This document shows positions 22,936-35,399 of a stretch of DNA of 64,000 bases, piece by piece. Made by a program: the position numbers and the translations under genes. The stretch's first letter is position 1. Each line of letters begins with the position of its first letter. Origin of the DNA: Okapia johnstoni (Eukaryota > Chordata > Mammalia > Artiodactyla > Giraffidae); assembly GCA_024291935.2 (NCBI GenBank), contig CM044309.1, positions 98,171,628-98,235,627 on the forward strand, read 5' to 3'. The notes beneath the pieces are model-generated. The model saw only the letters and a list, made by a program, of their open reading frames with translations, had not been told where the DNA came from and searched no databases.

Positions 22936-23215
22936 ATGTATAATCATTCTATTCTGTATAATGTGGCAATATATAATATTAAAATATAAGGCATGCATAA
23001 TTATGTACTATATATGTATGTCATATGTAATATTTTAATATTATATATTGCCACATATAAAGAATAGATTGATATATATAATGTAATATAACATTGTATA
23101 AGTTAATGATATAATTATATAAATATATAAAACAGAAGAGTCATATATGTAATACAGAAATATTATATAATAATATAGGAAGATTATATATCATATATTT
23201 ATAAATATATGATGG
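22936..23215. repeat. AT-rich tract with long hairpin
   Basis: Nearly pure A and T. The 26-base arms at 22961-22986 and 23031-23056 are exact reverse complements around a 44-base loop, and the pairing continues imperfectly outward through ctattctgtat and ataaagaatag. Confidence 0.9.
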
Positions 23216-26200
23216 AAAGTTCCTTCTTCATTTCCTCTTCATAAGTGGTATAGCTTATACCCTGCAAATATACAAGACTATATAGATGTGACTATATGAG
23301 AAGCAAATAATCCTGGTCCAATTAGCCATTATATTTATACATTGATCCATGCATTTACTTCTTAAACTAACAATTAGTAAATATTGTCTCTCTCCCAGCA
23401 TCATGTTATGTACTAGGAAAAAGAAATTAATAGGTAGGGTGCCCTGACATGACTCAATCATGCAAATTTTTTAACTTAAATTTTTTGAACTTTTGTGCAA
23501 TTTATAGACAAACATAGGATGATAAGAATTGAGAGTTTACAATATTTTATGTGTTTACACTGCTATCTGAAATAATTCCAGTGATAATTCTAGTATATTT
23601 GTGAATAATGGCTATTGTGTCTTTCTACATTATAATGAACTGATAATCTAGGCTGATAATCTACATTTTAAATCAGCTGCATTGCTAATAAATGGTATTA
23701 AGTACTTAACAAAGTATTATTAAAATGAATTATGGATAGATAAATTTAATGAGATTATTGTTTTTTGAATAGAGATGGATAAATAAACAAGTGATTGCTT
23801 TTAATGCACACAATGAGGAGAAAAGTGTAAAGCATAATCTCATTTTATGGACCTGTTCATCCGTAAGTATCACTTAAGAAGAAAGCTTACTGGAATTGTT
23901 GATTGATGAAAAGGGAAAGTGATCAAGACACACTTAGAGCATAGAAACATGTAGGGAGTGAGATTTAGGCAAAGGAACTTGCATGAGTCCATAAATCAAT
24001 ATGAAAATAATTAGGTAGAGTGTGATGGAACACCTATAGTATCCAAAATTAAGACAGGGTATAGAATCTACTGTTTTTACCTACTTGTATTATTCAGTAA
24101 ACATGTGTGTATTATTCAGTAAATACCTATTTAGTGTCTGTTAGGCATCAGGCATTGTAGGGGAGAAAAAAGTTTGCAAAATAGCTTCCTCCATTGATAT
24201 ATAGAAAGACTTATTCTTGCTTGCGAATATTTATTGTGCACTTACCATTCAGTGGCAGGCCTTGCAGGGAAAATTTCAATGAGAAAACTAGACAAAACTA
24301 CCTGCCTCATATGGTCTCCATCCTCACGATGGGATATGAGAGGGAGATGATCTTTTAGAATAAAAGATTGGGACAAAGACCAAAAGAAGAGAATGGGCCG
24401 GAGAAAGAGAAGTAAGAGTATACTTGAATTATCATAAATCTGAGTTTGAGTTCCATTAGGCTCCTATTCGATGCCATTAAATAGTACTGAGAAGTACTTA
24501 AGGACCAATATAATTTCCTAGAGATAATATGGAGTCATGAAAAATCTGAAACCTATCCTGGAAGTAAGGTTGAGTTAGCTTTTCACAAAGAGATAGATTG
24601 TTGTGAGATGAGTAAGACCTATAAACTCGTTTGCACTGTTCAAGCATAATATGACTACTCAAAGTAATTTATTGGTTGAGGTCTGTAAAAACATCCCAAT
24701 CTTCTCAGTCCATCATCTATCAAAACAAGCATAGTCAGGAGATTAGAATCTTAACTTCAACTTGGATCTGTAGCTTTTTATACCTTTCCCTATCCCAGGT
24801 GGAGAAAAAGGGAGAACTGTAGCTTAAAATAGTCCCAGTAAATGCCAGGTGGGTTGACTGTGGATATAACCTTATTTTCATTTTAGTGAGTCCATTTAAA
24901 TTGAAGCCAAGTATGTTTTTTTGTTTTGTGTTCTTCATACTACACACACTGACTCCACAGAAACAAAGGGCCTGCTGTCTTCCAGGAAATATCAGATGTT
25001 GGTTTTGACTAACATCTGCTTTTTTCTTTGTTTGTTTGTTTTAAATTTTGCATCCCATTGATCGTCAGAATTGAGGTTCGTTGAAAAACCATAAAGAAAG
25101 TTAATGTAGAATGTCCCAACATTCAAATCTCTAGACATCTAAATGTCACTTTACAGACTTTCTATTAACCATGGTGTTTCTGAATTATCGCTGTAATATT
25201 TCAGTAATGGGATAGAAGCTGTCAAGGTCAGAACAACCTCATGAGGGAGACCTGAAAAGAGAAACCATTAGATCTAAAAAGCACAATGGTAGCTGTTCTA
25301 AGGAACTTTTTTATTAAAGTAATGGACCAAAAGATATTATGTAGAAATGTGAGATTCCAGAAAACACCATGTGGCAAGTTTGCTCAGAGATGAGAAGCGG
25401 TTTTTCCTTTCTGTTATCTTTATGATTTAGCACATAAAATACCTTGGCTCCTTTCATTCCGAGTAAAATGTATATTTAATATCCATAAAGCTTAATGAAA
25501 GTGGCTTTTCTACAGAAAGTCTGATTTAAACGACTTTAAATTGCATTTTTAGTCCGCAGACCAGTGATGTTATTTGCAATGCTCCTGGTAGTCTGCAGGC
25601 GGAGCCCTGGGCTGCACAAAAGGCGGTGTAGCCTCCAGCAGTGAGCCTCAGACCTTTCCTCTCTGGGTCTGAAAGGTCCTGACAGCTGCGTACAACAACC
25701 AGGAACATAGCCTGGTCATTACTCTCACTAGGATACTGAACGTTTTTTTTTTTTTTTTCATATTTAGTAGTTCAGTCAATGGTCAAATTTCAGATCATGG
25801 GATAAATCATCTACCTTTCTTTCTCATCACTCCACTCTGTTATCAAAAACAGATAAACAGAAGAGAAAGCAAAACTCTTAGCAATGGGTATTGATTCAAC
25901 AACCCCACAGACCATCAGTATGTGCATAGCATTCACAGTTTACTGAAAGTCTCTCTTCTCATTTGCTCCTCTCGCTACCCCTGTGAAGGACAGTTTATTA
26001 GTGTTCTGATTTGGTATCTGACAATTCTGAGGTGTAAATATGTCACATAGCTGATGATATTAATTAAGTCAATAGGTGTTGGATACAGGACCCAAATCAA
26101 GACACCCTTATATTTTATATTATACAATATGTGTAGTTTTATTCTCTGCATTTACACATCCTATGAAAATTTTTTACACCTTTTTTATGGTAACATCATC

Positions 26201-27439
26201 CCAAAGAGCTCCGGATGAGTTTGAACCTTCAGGAGCTGTGGAATCCTAGAGAAGACTGGTACAGTCCACCATGTTTTGCTTTTTTTTTTTTCTTTATCAG
26301 AATAACTTGAGTCTAAGTTTAGAAATTGATTTTTTCATTAAAATTTAATATCATCTCTGGCAAAGTATTCTATATAGATGTTTGGCTTTTAGTTCTGTTC
26401 AGATAATAGTTATATTCCTGTCAAAGGAATGAACTTTCAAATCATTTTTTTTCTTCTTTGCACTAGACCTGAAATAAAGGCTCTTGAACTGACACTTTCT
26501 CTAAAAACCTTTAATGAAATCTTTTTTAAATCCCCAAATAAGGTCTGATTAATATTATTTATTGTAAATCCCTTGTCATGGTTTGCTAAGTCAATACACA
26601 TACCTTGATGCATCAAAATGCTTTTTCAATGAAATCACTAGACCACAAAATAATTGTTCTGTTTTCCTCCATCATTTAACCAGTAATGATTTTTCAATGT
26701 TTTTCTATGTAATTAAATGTGTCTGTGAATCATTAATGCCATCAACAAGTACAACATCCATAAAATTGTTTATTAGACAGTAATATAAACACGAGGCATG
26801 AATGTTCCCAGGTTTTCTGAGAAGCAAAACCTCTTTTGGGAAATATTAATATTTTTCCACTATGGGACATTTAATTCTTAACCAAATGCATAGCTAATTA
26901 CTCTAGTTTAAATAGCATTCAGAGACTTCTATTTTGGCATAGTATTTCAAATACTCTTGACTGTAAGATTATTCTAGACAATCAGCAGTTTCTAAGAGCA
27001 AGCCCATCTTCAATTAGAATAATCATGAAATAATTCTAAGAGGAATTTCAAATAATAACCATTATTATTTTGAACAATAGTTAAATATATCAAATAAGAT
27101 TAGCACAAAGTCACACAAAAGACTGGTCCTAGCACAGAGAGAGGTCAATATTTCCTATCTCTCAAAAATACCTTTTTAACATTTTTGAATTACTTTGTGT
27201 TTCCTTTGTTTCTGTTGAATTTTAGGAAAACCAATATTCTCTACATGGGGGAGAGAAATACCAATATGCTTTCACTAACATTCATCTTATTAGGCCAATT
27301 ACCCCCCCCATAATTTTGGTTACAATTGAGCATAATACTTAGAGAATTTAAGTAGTTTTTATTAATATAGTGTACTAGGAAAAGTATGATATTTCCACCA
27401 CGTTGACTTCACTTGAGATACCAGTTCTACCGTATTTAG
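23216..27439. other. Mostly unique sequence; no gene recognised
   Basis: No ruminant SINE or LINE in over 4 kb. A T18 run is at 25743-25760 and a T13-type run near 26280. A higher-GC island at about 25550-25720 carries a small stem, gacctttc/gaaaggtc, around 25650. A diverged MIR-like segment is possible at 25950-26110. Sequence at 24100-24420 resembles an ancient repeat 5' end. No exon-like ORF. Confidence 0.45.
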
Positions 27440-27600
27440 CTGTTTAATTGCAAGAAAACCATTTAAACTCTCTCAAGCTCTACTTATCTCTCTTTAAAAT
27501 TTCTTACATATGTCATAGATTTCTTAGGATGTGTTGAAAATGTTTAGCAGTTCACAGCATATAATAAATGCACAAGAAGTAGTAGCTATTTGCTTATTCT
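27440..27600 (-). mobile_element. MIR SINE, diverged
   Basis: The complement shows the MIR order: the aagttactt-like core, then a stretch equivalent to ggaaactgag, and a right end with gcatataataaatgcac. Old and diverged. Confidence 0.55.
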
Positions 27601-27767
27601 TCTTAAATGGAGGTAGCTGGATCTCTTGCTCACAGTGTCCAAATGCATTAGACAATTAGATGGTTAACACATCTCTTTGACAGACTCTACAAAAACTCTA
27701 TCTTTTAAACATTCACTCACTTAATAAACATTTACTGAACACTTATTATGTGCCAGTACTGTACTGG

Positions 27768-27972
27768 TGCTTCCCCGGTGACTCAAATGGTAAAGAAACT
27801 GCCCACCATGCAGGAGACTGGGTTTGATCCCTGGTTTGGGAAGATCCCTTGGAGAAGGTCATAGCAACCCACTACAGCATTCTTGCCTGAAGAATCCCAT
27901 GGACAGAGAGTCTGGTGGCTACAGACCATGGGGGTCACAAAGAGTCAGACATGACTGAGTGACTAACACACA
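27768..27972 (+). mobile_element. Bov-tA SINE in an ancient repeat
   Basis: gcttccccggtgactcaaat through gactgagtgactaacaca. The near-duplication actgtactgg (27758-27767) versus actgttact (27973-27981) looks like a decayed TSD. Flanks read as a single older repeat (acttattatgtgccagtact ... aggggtacaaat). Confidence 0.92.
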
Positions 27973-28129
27973 CACTGTTACTAGGGGTACAAATATAAAT
28001 AAAGCAAAACCATTGTCTCAAGAAATGTGCTGTATTATTAGAATCATGTTTCCGTTTATCAAAAGAATATCATATGAAAAGCATTGCATCAAATACTTTT
28101 AGAACATTATATTACTGTTTACAAGTAAA

Positions 28130-28203
28130 TTGAACCTCTAAACTGACCTTTAAACCCTACAAGTCAAGATTTGAACCTCTATTATATTCTGACCTTTAAA
28201 CCC
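28130..28203. repeat. Local tandem duplication (about 41-46 bp)
   Basis: ttgaacctcta occurs at 28130-28140 and 28171-28181, and ctgacctttaaaccc at 28143-28157 and 28189-28203. The order is conserved, with a few extra bases in the second copy. Confidence 0.8.
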
Positions 28204-28379
28204 ATGTTCTCAGTAGATACAAGATACTATTATGAAAATTGGAAGCACATTTTGATACAAGAAGACAATAATTAAATTGCTTAGTGACAAATATCTACTT
28301 TTTTGCCATTTATTTTTCACATGCATATTAATTTCAGAAGAAAAAAATAAAATGGGTTTTGTTTCTTTGATTTTTTTTC

Positions 28380-28692
28380 CTTTAAACACACATTTATTCT
28401 CTGAGAGATCTGGATGCTGAAAGTCTGAAATCAAGGTGTCAGCTCTAAAGGGGAATATTTATCTGCTTCTTTTAGCTTCCAGTGGACTCAAGCATTCCTT
28501 GGCTTGTGGCAGCTTAACTCTTGTTTGTGACTCTTCTTCCTTGCTTCTGTGTTCTTTCTTCTTATTAGAACACTTATTATGTTTTCTAAATTCAGTATAT
28601 CATCTCAATATTTTTACCAGTGCATCTGCAAAGACTCTATTTCCATATAAGGTCACATTCTGAGATTGTCAGTGGGTGTGTGTTTTGAGGGG
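28380..28692 (-). mobile_element. MLT1-like LTR (ERVL-MaLR)
   Basis: The complement follows the MLT1 pattern: agtctgaaatcaaggtgtca, then gcattccttggcttgtggc, then ctatttccatataaggtcac near the left LTR end. It is truncated at 28692, where a SINE fragment begins. Confidence 0.7.
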
Positions 28693-28696
28693 CACT

Positions 28697-28793
28697 GCTT
28701 CTTGCCTGGAGAATCCTAAGGACAGAGGAGCCTGGCAGGCTACAGTCCACAGGGTCGCAGAGTTGAACACAACTGAAGTGACTTAGCACAGCA
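28697..28793 (+). mobile_element. Bov-tA SINE, 3' half only
   Basis: Starts inside the element (cttcttgcctggagaatcct) and ends gaagtgacttagcac; the tRNA-like head is absent. Confidence 0.85.
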
Positions 28794-29672
28794 ATACACT
28801 CTACCCACACAATTTTAACCTGTAAATTATTATAAATAGCAGACATTTTCTGTTGAAAATGTAGCAGTATGTATTCACTTATCAAATTAATGCAATTTAC
28901 TAAGTTTCTTGGGCATATATAATACAGAATTTGTCTTTAAGAAAAATATGCCTTGAAATTTGTCCTACATGTCTATTACTATATATGATAGATATGCATG
29001 GCATCCAAAATTTCTGGATTACCTGATAATCTCACAATCTAGTAAAGATTCCAAGCATAAAGCAACTACTTACAAAAAAATCATTTAGTCATGTATGCGA
29101 TGTGCAGAATAAGGTGAAGAAACAGGTACACAGAACACATATCAGATGGACTTGATCAAATCTTGAGAAATGGGTTCCGTGAGGAAGTAATGTCTAAACT
29201 GAGGTTAAAAAGTGACTAAGAAGTAACTAATTGAAGAGAATTTATCTTTGATTCCACTGTATTTCTGAACACTCTCGTTATTCTAATTTTCTGAGAAATA
29301 TGTTAATTATGCTCCTTTCATTCATTTACTCTTCTAGGATGACTTAATATACCCCAAAGAGAAACCAATGAATTGCCCTGTGAGTAGGCAACATAACCTC
29401 ACTTTTACATTAACTTTTGGCATTTAGATGCAGTTGGACAGAAACAGTAGGGAAACTTCAAGAGTAAAGAACCATAATTTGACCTCCAAATTCTTCTGAA
29501 AAAACTTGTTTTATAGTACTGTAATTATAGGTAAGTGTCATCCAATGTAACACTAAACTGTAGTCCCTGGTAGGTCTCAGAGAACTGTCATTTGTAGGCA
29601 AAAGCTTGTAAATACTGTATTTATCCTACCATTGCTTTCAACTATTATGCATATATGGACCTGCTGATGAAG
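28794..29672. other. No gene recognised
   Basis: Unique AT-rich sequence without a recognised repeat. Confidence 0.5.
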
Positions 29673-29757
29673 ACATATATATACACACACACACACATTA
29701 TATACATGTGTATATATACATATATACAAACACACATATGTATATAATGTATATGGG
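29673..29757. repeat. Mixed (TA)n/(CA)n microsatellite
   Basis: Alternating purine-pyrimidine sequence: atatatatacacacacacac, then further tata and caca blocks. A related TA-rich block follows the SINE at 29986-30045, so the SINE probably landed in the microsatellite. Confidence 0.9.
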
Positions 29758-29760
29758 TAT

Positions 29761-29978
29761 TGGGACTTCTCTGGTGGTTCAGTGGTAAAAGAATCCGCCT
29801 GCAGTGCAGGAGCCACAGAAGATGCGAGTTTGATCCCTGGGTCGGGAAGATCCCCTGGAGGAGGGCGTGGCAACCCACTCCAGTATTCTTGCCTGGAGAA
29901 TCCTATGGACAGAGGAACCTGGCAGGCAACAGGCCATAGGTTCCCAAAGAGTCAGACACGACTGAAGTGACTTATCAT
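29761..29978 (+). mobile_element. Bov-tA SINE
   Basis: gggacttctctggtggttca through cgactgaagtgacttatc. It has an enlarged head with an extra agccacagaagatgc block. ggtatt flanks both sides as a short possible TSD. Confidence 0.93.
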
Positions 29979-30045
29979 GCTTGTAGGTATTAACATATGC
30001 ATATGTACAATTAATATATGTATACATATGTTAATATGTATTAAC

Positions 30046-31084
30046 CTAGTCAGGCTTTTACTATCATGTACAGTAGGACTCCTAGAAGATTACTACTTCT
30101 GTATATTCTTCCATTTCCTTGGTAATTTCTGGGAAGACGGGGATATTTTAGAACAGAGTCTCTACAAGCTTTCTCTCTAAAACAACAGATGATTGAAGTG
30201 AAAATCTCAGTGACCATAACATGAAGGTAATTGACACTATTAAAAATAAGTCAAAATATCTAAGTACGATAGTCCCATGTGGAAACATGTCTACTTTCTG
30301 ATAATATGGTTGACTGCTTTCTATGAACAACTTCCATAGAATATCCTAGAGAGGAAAGAGGGAATTTAATAAATAAGCCTCTGTCATAAACAAGCAAGTC
30401 CATATGAAACATCCTTAGAATAAAAAGGTGACAGTTTAATTTAATCTCATTTAAGCTAATTTAATCAAACACAATCATATTCATATCTATGTTGTACAAT
30501 AAGACCTTCCCTTAGCTGGAGATTGATTGCAACTTTTATGGCCTCTTATCAATTAAACAGTCAATTGAAGCCCTGTTTCCAATATTATTCAATCATAACA
30601 TTGATTAAAAAGACTACAGAAAAGCTCCTCTTAGTTGGTTTAGCAGAATTTTGCATACCTCAGTTGGGAAATAATGCACACAATTCTGTTGAATACAGGA
30701 TGATACTCATACCTTTCTACTTTCAGTATTGAAAACTAATTTAATAAAAGATATTTCATTATATCCTCCACGGCTCTTAATTGGACAAATTTGCCTCCTT
30801 TATTTTAGAATACAATAATTCACTGCCTAGAACTGTTTGTACATTTGTCATAAACATCCCTTCACTAATGTATGAAAAGCAAACTTCTTACCTGCCAATT
30901 GCAAAACTCATTTACATTCTGATCACCAGATATAAATCAAGGACTCTGTTCCAAGCACTGAGCTGAGCTCTACGGGTGCATTAATAAATCTGTCTTTTCT
31001 CTTAGAGCCATCTGTACCCTACACAAAACAATCATGTGGAACCTTCCCTTACAATGTTAAAAGTGTTCTAAAAACAGCAGATAT
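30046..31084. other. No gene recognised
   Basis: Short ORFs at 30523-30732 and 30781-30966 show no domain. Confidence 0.5.
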
Positions 31085-31230
31085 TTACTGATTTCTCACT
31101 TTGTGCCTAGGACTGTTCTGAGCATTCTTCAACCACTAACTCATTTATCCTGTATACTCTCCCCATGAAAAAAAGTTACAAGGCAAATTTGAGTAATTTG
31201 CCAAATGACACAAAACTAAAAAGTGGGAAA
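31085..31230 (+). mobile_element. MIR SINE
   Basis: atttactgatttctcacttt and gcctaggactgttctgagca, then an actcatttatcctg block, then the gagtaatttgccaaatgac core equivalent. Standard MIR order, old copy. Confidence 0.7.
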
Positions 31231-31683
31231 AACACAACCTATTTTACACTTCAGAAAAATCACTAATTAAAATGTTTATATATTGACAGAAGTAACACTT
31301 ACCGGCCCTCTATGTTTGTATCTTAACTCACTCTATCTTCTAAGAGACCTTGTTATTAATCATTTGTTCCATCTAAAAGTTCTCTCAACTGCATTCTTCA
31401 CATTAACATTTAAATATACTCAAGTCTTCTACCTTACAACAAACAAAAATAAGTATAAGAATACATTAATGTCATATCCTAAGGTTTGTTGCTGTTGTTT
31501 CAATACATTTGTTTCCTGGAAATTTTACTCCTTCCCAGGACTTCTATTATCATTAATGTGACTGGCAATCACTCCAAATTTATAAGTTCCATTCTCAACT
31601 CTTGGTACCATGCTATAATTGATCTACTTGTTCCCTGCTTAAGTGAATGGCATCTTTTTAAACAACCATTCTTTTGTGTCAAA

Positions 31684-31735
31684 AACCTAGAAGTCAAAAA
31701 AAAAAAAAAAAAAAAAAAAAACAACCTAGAAGTCA
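31684..31735 (+). mobile_element. Poly(A)-only insertion with 13-bp duplication
   Basis: aacctagaagtca at 31684-31696 recurs exactly at 31723-31735. Between them lie only 25 A residues and one C. This is the footprint expected if target-primed reverse transcription copied only a poly(A) tail. Local slippage is less likely because the duplicated bases are not A-rich. Confidence 0.7.
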
Positions 31736-32023
31736 TCCTACTTTCTAAGCCTCTATTTCATTCCTTTAAAATATCCTATAATTTTATTTTCTAATTTTCA
31801 ATTTTAACCACTTATCTCTATGTCATATCACATGACCCTAGATCAAGCTCTGACTTTTCTCCTATCTGGAAAGAAACAGCCTCAAAATGGATTTCCCTTC
31901 TTTCACTTTTTCCATGCTGCATTTATTATCTCCTCCATAAAAACATTATTTTAAAACATAAATATAATGATGACATTTCTTTCATTAAACCCCATTGACA
32001 GATTCAAGTATCTTCTTTGACAC
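31736..32023. other. No gene recognised; possible ancient repeat
   Basis: The phrases around 31990-32020 and 32165-32220 read as the two sides of one older element split by the SINE at 32024, but no family was assigned. Confidence 0.35.
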
Positions 32024-32157
32024 TTGCTGTTTAGCCCCTGAGTTGTGTCTGACCCTTTGGGACCTCATGGACTATAGCTCACCAGGCTCCTCTGTCCATG
32101 GGATTTCCCAGGCAAGAATACTGGAGTGGTTTCCCATTTCCTTCTCCAGGGGATCCT
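32024..32157 (-). mobile_element. Bov-tA SINE, head missing
   Basis: Tail at the left (ctgagttgtgtctgaccctt), broken off at cttctccaggggatccttag; the tRNA-like head is absent. Confidence 0.88.
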
Positions 32158-33666
32158 TAGCATAGCCATTCAAGTCTTATATGGTCTGGTGCCTTATTAC
32201 TGCCCTGACCACACTGTCTAATGTTTAAATTTTTTTTCAGGGAGAATTTCTGTTTCTTTAGCTAAATTTTTAAGTTGTGGGTGGCAGGGAGGCCTTAGAA
32301 AGAACTATTGCATAGTATGAAATACATAACTCAGAAAAACTCATAAGGAGTTTTCAAGGAAGTTAGTCTATTGTGCATGCACTTTCTTCAATTTTCTAAG
32401 AGAATTATTCTTACCCGAAGCTTGCTAGCACTAAAGATTTAATGGGCATAATGCATGTGACAGTGTTTCTCATAAAATGAACGCAAAGAAAATGAAAAAG
32501 AGTGATTGACAGAAGTGTAAATACAACAGAGCAGAGAATAAACTGGGAAAGTACATGTCTGGATAACTATATGACACTAAAAGCTATTAAAGGTGACAAT
32601 GGCTGCATCTTTTGTCCATGCTGTGTTTTATGAAAAATACACTCAAACTAGACCTGGGGTGACCTCAAACAGTACAGCTTGGAGTTTTTTAGTGCATCTT
32701 GGATTGGCATTATATTTTACTCATGTTTGCAGTGACAGTGGCAACCATATCTATAATATAAAAACTGTAGATTCTGCCACCTCACTTCTACCAGGTTCTC
32801 TCTGTTCTAGACAACTGAGTGTACAAATTGGGACAAAGGGTGAAGTGCTGGAGAAGGAGCTTCAGCAAACTTTTCTAGAAGCAACTTTTGGAGTCTCTGT
32901 TAAGTGAAAAGAAAATCAATAATGATCCCTCAAGAGGTGAAGGTGACTATGGTAGTACTTTCTGGATCATAGGTCCTTCAGTATAAGACATCTTACAGGG
33001 AGAAAAAATAAAATGCAATTGAAATACTTTCCATGGTGCCTTCTCCCTCCTCCACCTATTACATGTTTTTCTTCGAAGTGTTTGACTATAAATCCTGACC
33101 TTCCTGCTTATAGTGTGAAGCCCAGTTACCCCAGAAATGCAGCTCTACTAGATATAGGATTTTCAGTCCTCCTGTCTTTGCGATTCTGTTTTCTTTCACT
33201 GCCAGCACTGCTAGGTCTAGTCCATTTTTATGAGGAGGTAAATGCAGACTCTTATTCACAGGGCACTCTATAATGTCACGTGTATTTGAGACCCCAAGTG
33301 TTAGAGTTGTATAAAGCTTTTGAAAATTGACCCAAATTATTGCAAACTTTTAGAGCAGCATACTTCTCAACTATGAAAAGGGAAGAATTCAACTGACTAT
33401 AAAAAAGACTGTTCCACACTACTGATGTCTGAAGATAGAAAATAAAAATTACTTTAGGAATTTTCTGTCTCCTTATCATGACGATCTTTTTAAATCATGA
33501 ATTGATTAAATTCATGATCACAACTATGTGATCACATTGATTTAAAAACATATCTTTAGGAACCTTATGTATGAAGTATCTTTAAAAACATAAAAGATTA
33601 AAACAGTTTTCCTATCTATTTAATAAAAATAACAGCATGTAAAATAAGAATTATTCTTTAATACAT
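32158..33666. other. No gene recognised
   Basis: ORFs at 32593-32907 (104 codons) and 33013-33273 (86 codons) lack recognisable domains, splice context or codon bias and are treated as chance ORFs. Confidence 0.45.
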
Positions 33667-33678
33667 TTGTATCTAAAT

Positions 33679-33945
33679 GCTGCTGCTGCTGCTGCTAAGT
33701 CGCTTCAGTCGTGTCTCTGTGAGACCCCATAGGCGGCAACCCACCAGGCTCCTCTGTCACTGGGATACTCCAGGCAAGAATACTGGAGCGGGTTACTATA
33801 TCTTTCTCCAATGCATGCATGCATGCTAAGTCGCTGCAGTCATGTCCGACTCTGTGCGACCCTATGGACAGCAGCCCCCTAGGCTCGCCCATCCACAGGA
33901 TTCTCTAGGCAAGAATACTGGAGTGGGTTGCCATTTCCTTCTCCA
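33679..33945 (-). mobile_element. Bov-A2 dimeric SINE with 12-bp TSD
   Basis: Starts with the gctgctgctg complement of the (AGC)n tail. The two monomers are joined at caatgcatgcatgcatgc, a reshaped linker. The TSD ttgtatctaaat is at 33667-33678 and 33946-33957. Confidence 0.95.
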
Positions 33946-33957
33946 TTGTATCTAAAT

Positions 33958-35399
33958 AAATGAGCTAAAAACAATGAAAACACTCAGCAAAAATTCTCTG
34001 CATAAGCAGTAGCACCTGGAATGGAAACATGGTTGGTGCCATAGGGGTTTGACACTGAGACAAGTAAGGAAGGTATTGTTTCTGGCTGTTTGGGATACAC
34101 ATAAAAACTGCTGAATTTATAAAGTCCAAAAGTATCCTAGTAACCAAGAGAAAGAATAACTTAACAAGAGATTGACCTAAGCTCTATAGTGAATGCATCA
34201 CCCATGTGGTTTGCAGAAGGCTGGAAAAACAAAAGTAGACACAAGTGAGAACAGTGCCTGTAGGATCAGCAGAAGAAAAAATCAATAACAAATTTGGTGT
34301 GTATGCTAAGGGAGAAAACACCTCTCCATGGTGTTAGTAAGATAGGACTCGGTTAAACAGTGAGACCCAGGACTTTTGTTTAGATGTGATAAATGGCATG
34401 CTGTCAGTGAGTGTATTTTAAGAGTTTCCAAGATTAAATTTTTCTGTGGTTCTTGGAAAGAGAGAATGGAGCAGCTGAGATTTTCCAATGTCCATCAGTC
34501 ATCCTTCTCTTTTTAGGATAATTTTCTCTGAAATACTTAATAAAATGTAATCAAATATGAAATCTTATAAACAACACAATCACATACATTTATTTATGGC
34601 ATAAAAAATGACATAAAACAGTTCGTGTGCATTAATATTTGGAAAAGTAAATCTGTACCCCCCACAAAAGCAAGTATGTACATGATATTTGTTATGTCAC
34701 AGAGACAGAGTGATAGATTCTCAAATAAGGCAAATTAAGTCAATATAATTGATTGGATGCTATAGTGAAGTAGAAATGTTAAGCAATCAGCATCTTAAAC
34801 CATAATAAATCCTCTAGGTTACAGATCCAGAGCCCCTGAGAGGAAATATATTATGACTCCTAGTAATTCATAAAGCACCAGACAAAGAGGATAGGAAACA
34901 TAGGAAACACTTTCTATTTCTGCTGTAGCCTCTTTTTCACTTGACATCAGGATGTTCAAATGGATTTTTATGTGTATCCACCTATAATTTTATTGTGAGC
35001 AGGCTAAATATTATATAAACTGGTAAATTTCTGCTTCCTTCAAAGAACTCACTACCACCTAATTATATACCATAAGTTGAGCACAGGGTCAGATGGCACC
35101 CCACGAATAATTTAGTTTTACTAATTCATCTGTATCAAAGAGGATAAATTATGAAATATGTGAAAGTCAATAGAATGGAACTCATTTATAGTACTGAACA
35201 TTCAGCTCACATTTTGTTGTAACTAAACACATGCCAGAAATAAAACATGGTCCTGTAGAAGGATAGTCCACTGTAGTATAAACGTTTCTATAGAGATATA
35301 GTATGTTACAAAAAACAAAGACTGCAGTGACTTGTTAACAAGATGAGAGTAAAATCTTGTATCTCGGGTTTGTTCACTTAATTTCTCATTAAATTCATA
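33958..35399. other. No gene recognised
   Basis: AT-rich unique sequence without recognised repeats or coding signal. Confidence 0.5.

Noticed and set aside
25526..25708. Higher-GC 60-codon minus-strand ORF as an exon or CpG-linked promoter
   Set aside because: Very short, few CpG dinucleotides, no splice sites or start context, no recognised domain. The poly(T) at 25743 suggested a minus-strand retrocopy, but no TSD or parent gene could be seen.
32593..33273. Two ORFs of 104 and 86 codons as a gene
   Set aside because: No domain, no splice context, unrelated frames and AT-driven composition.
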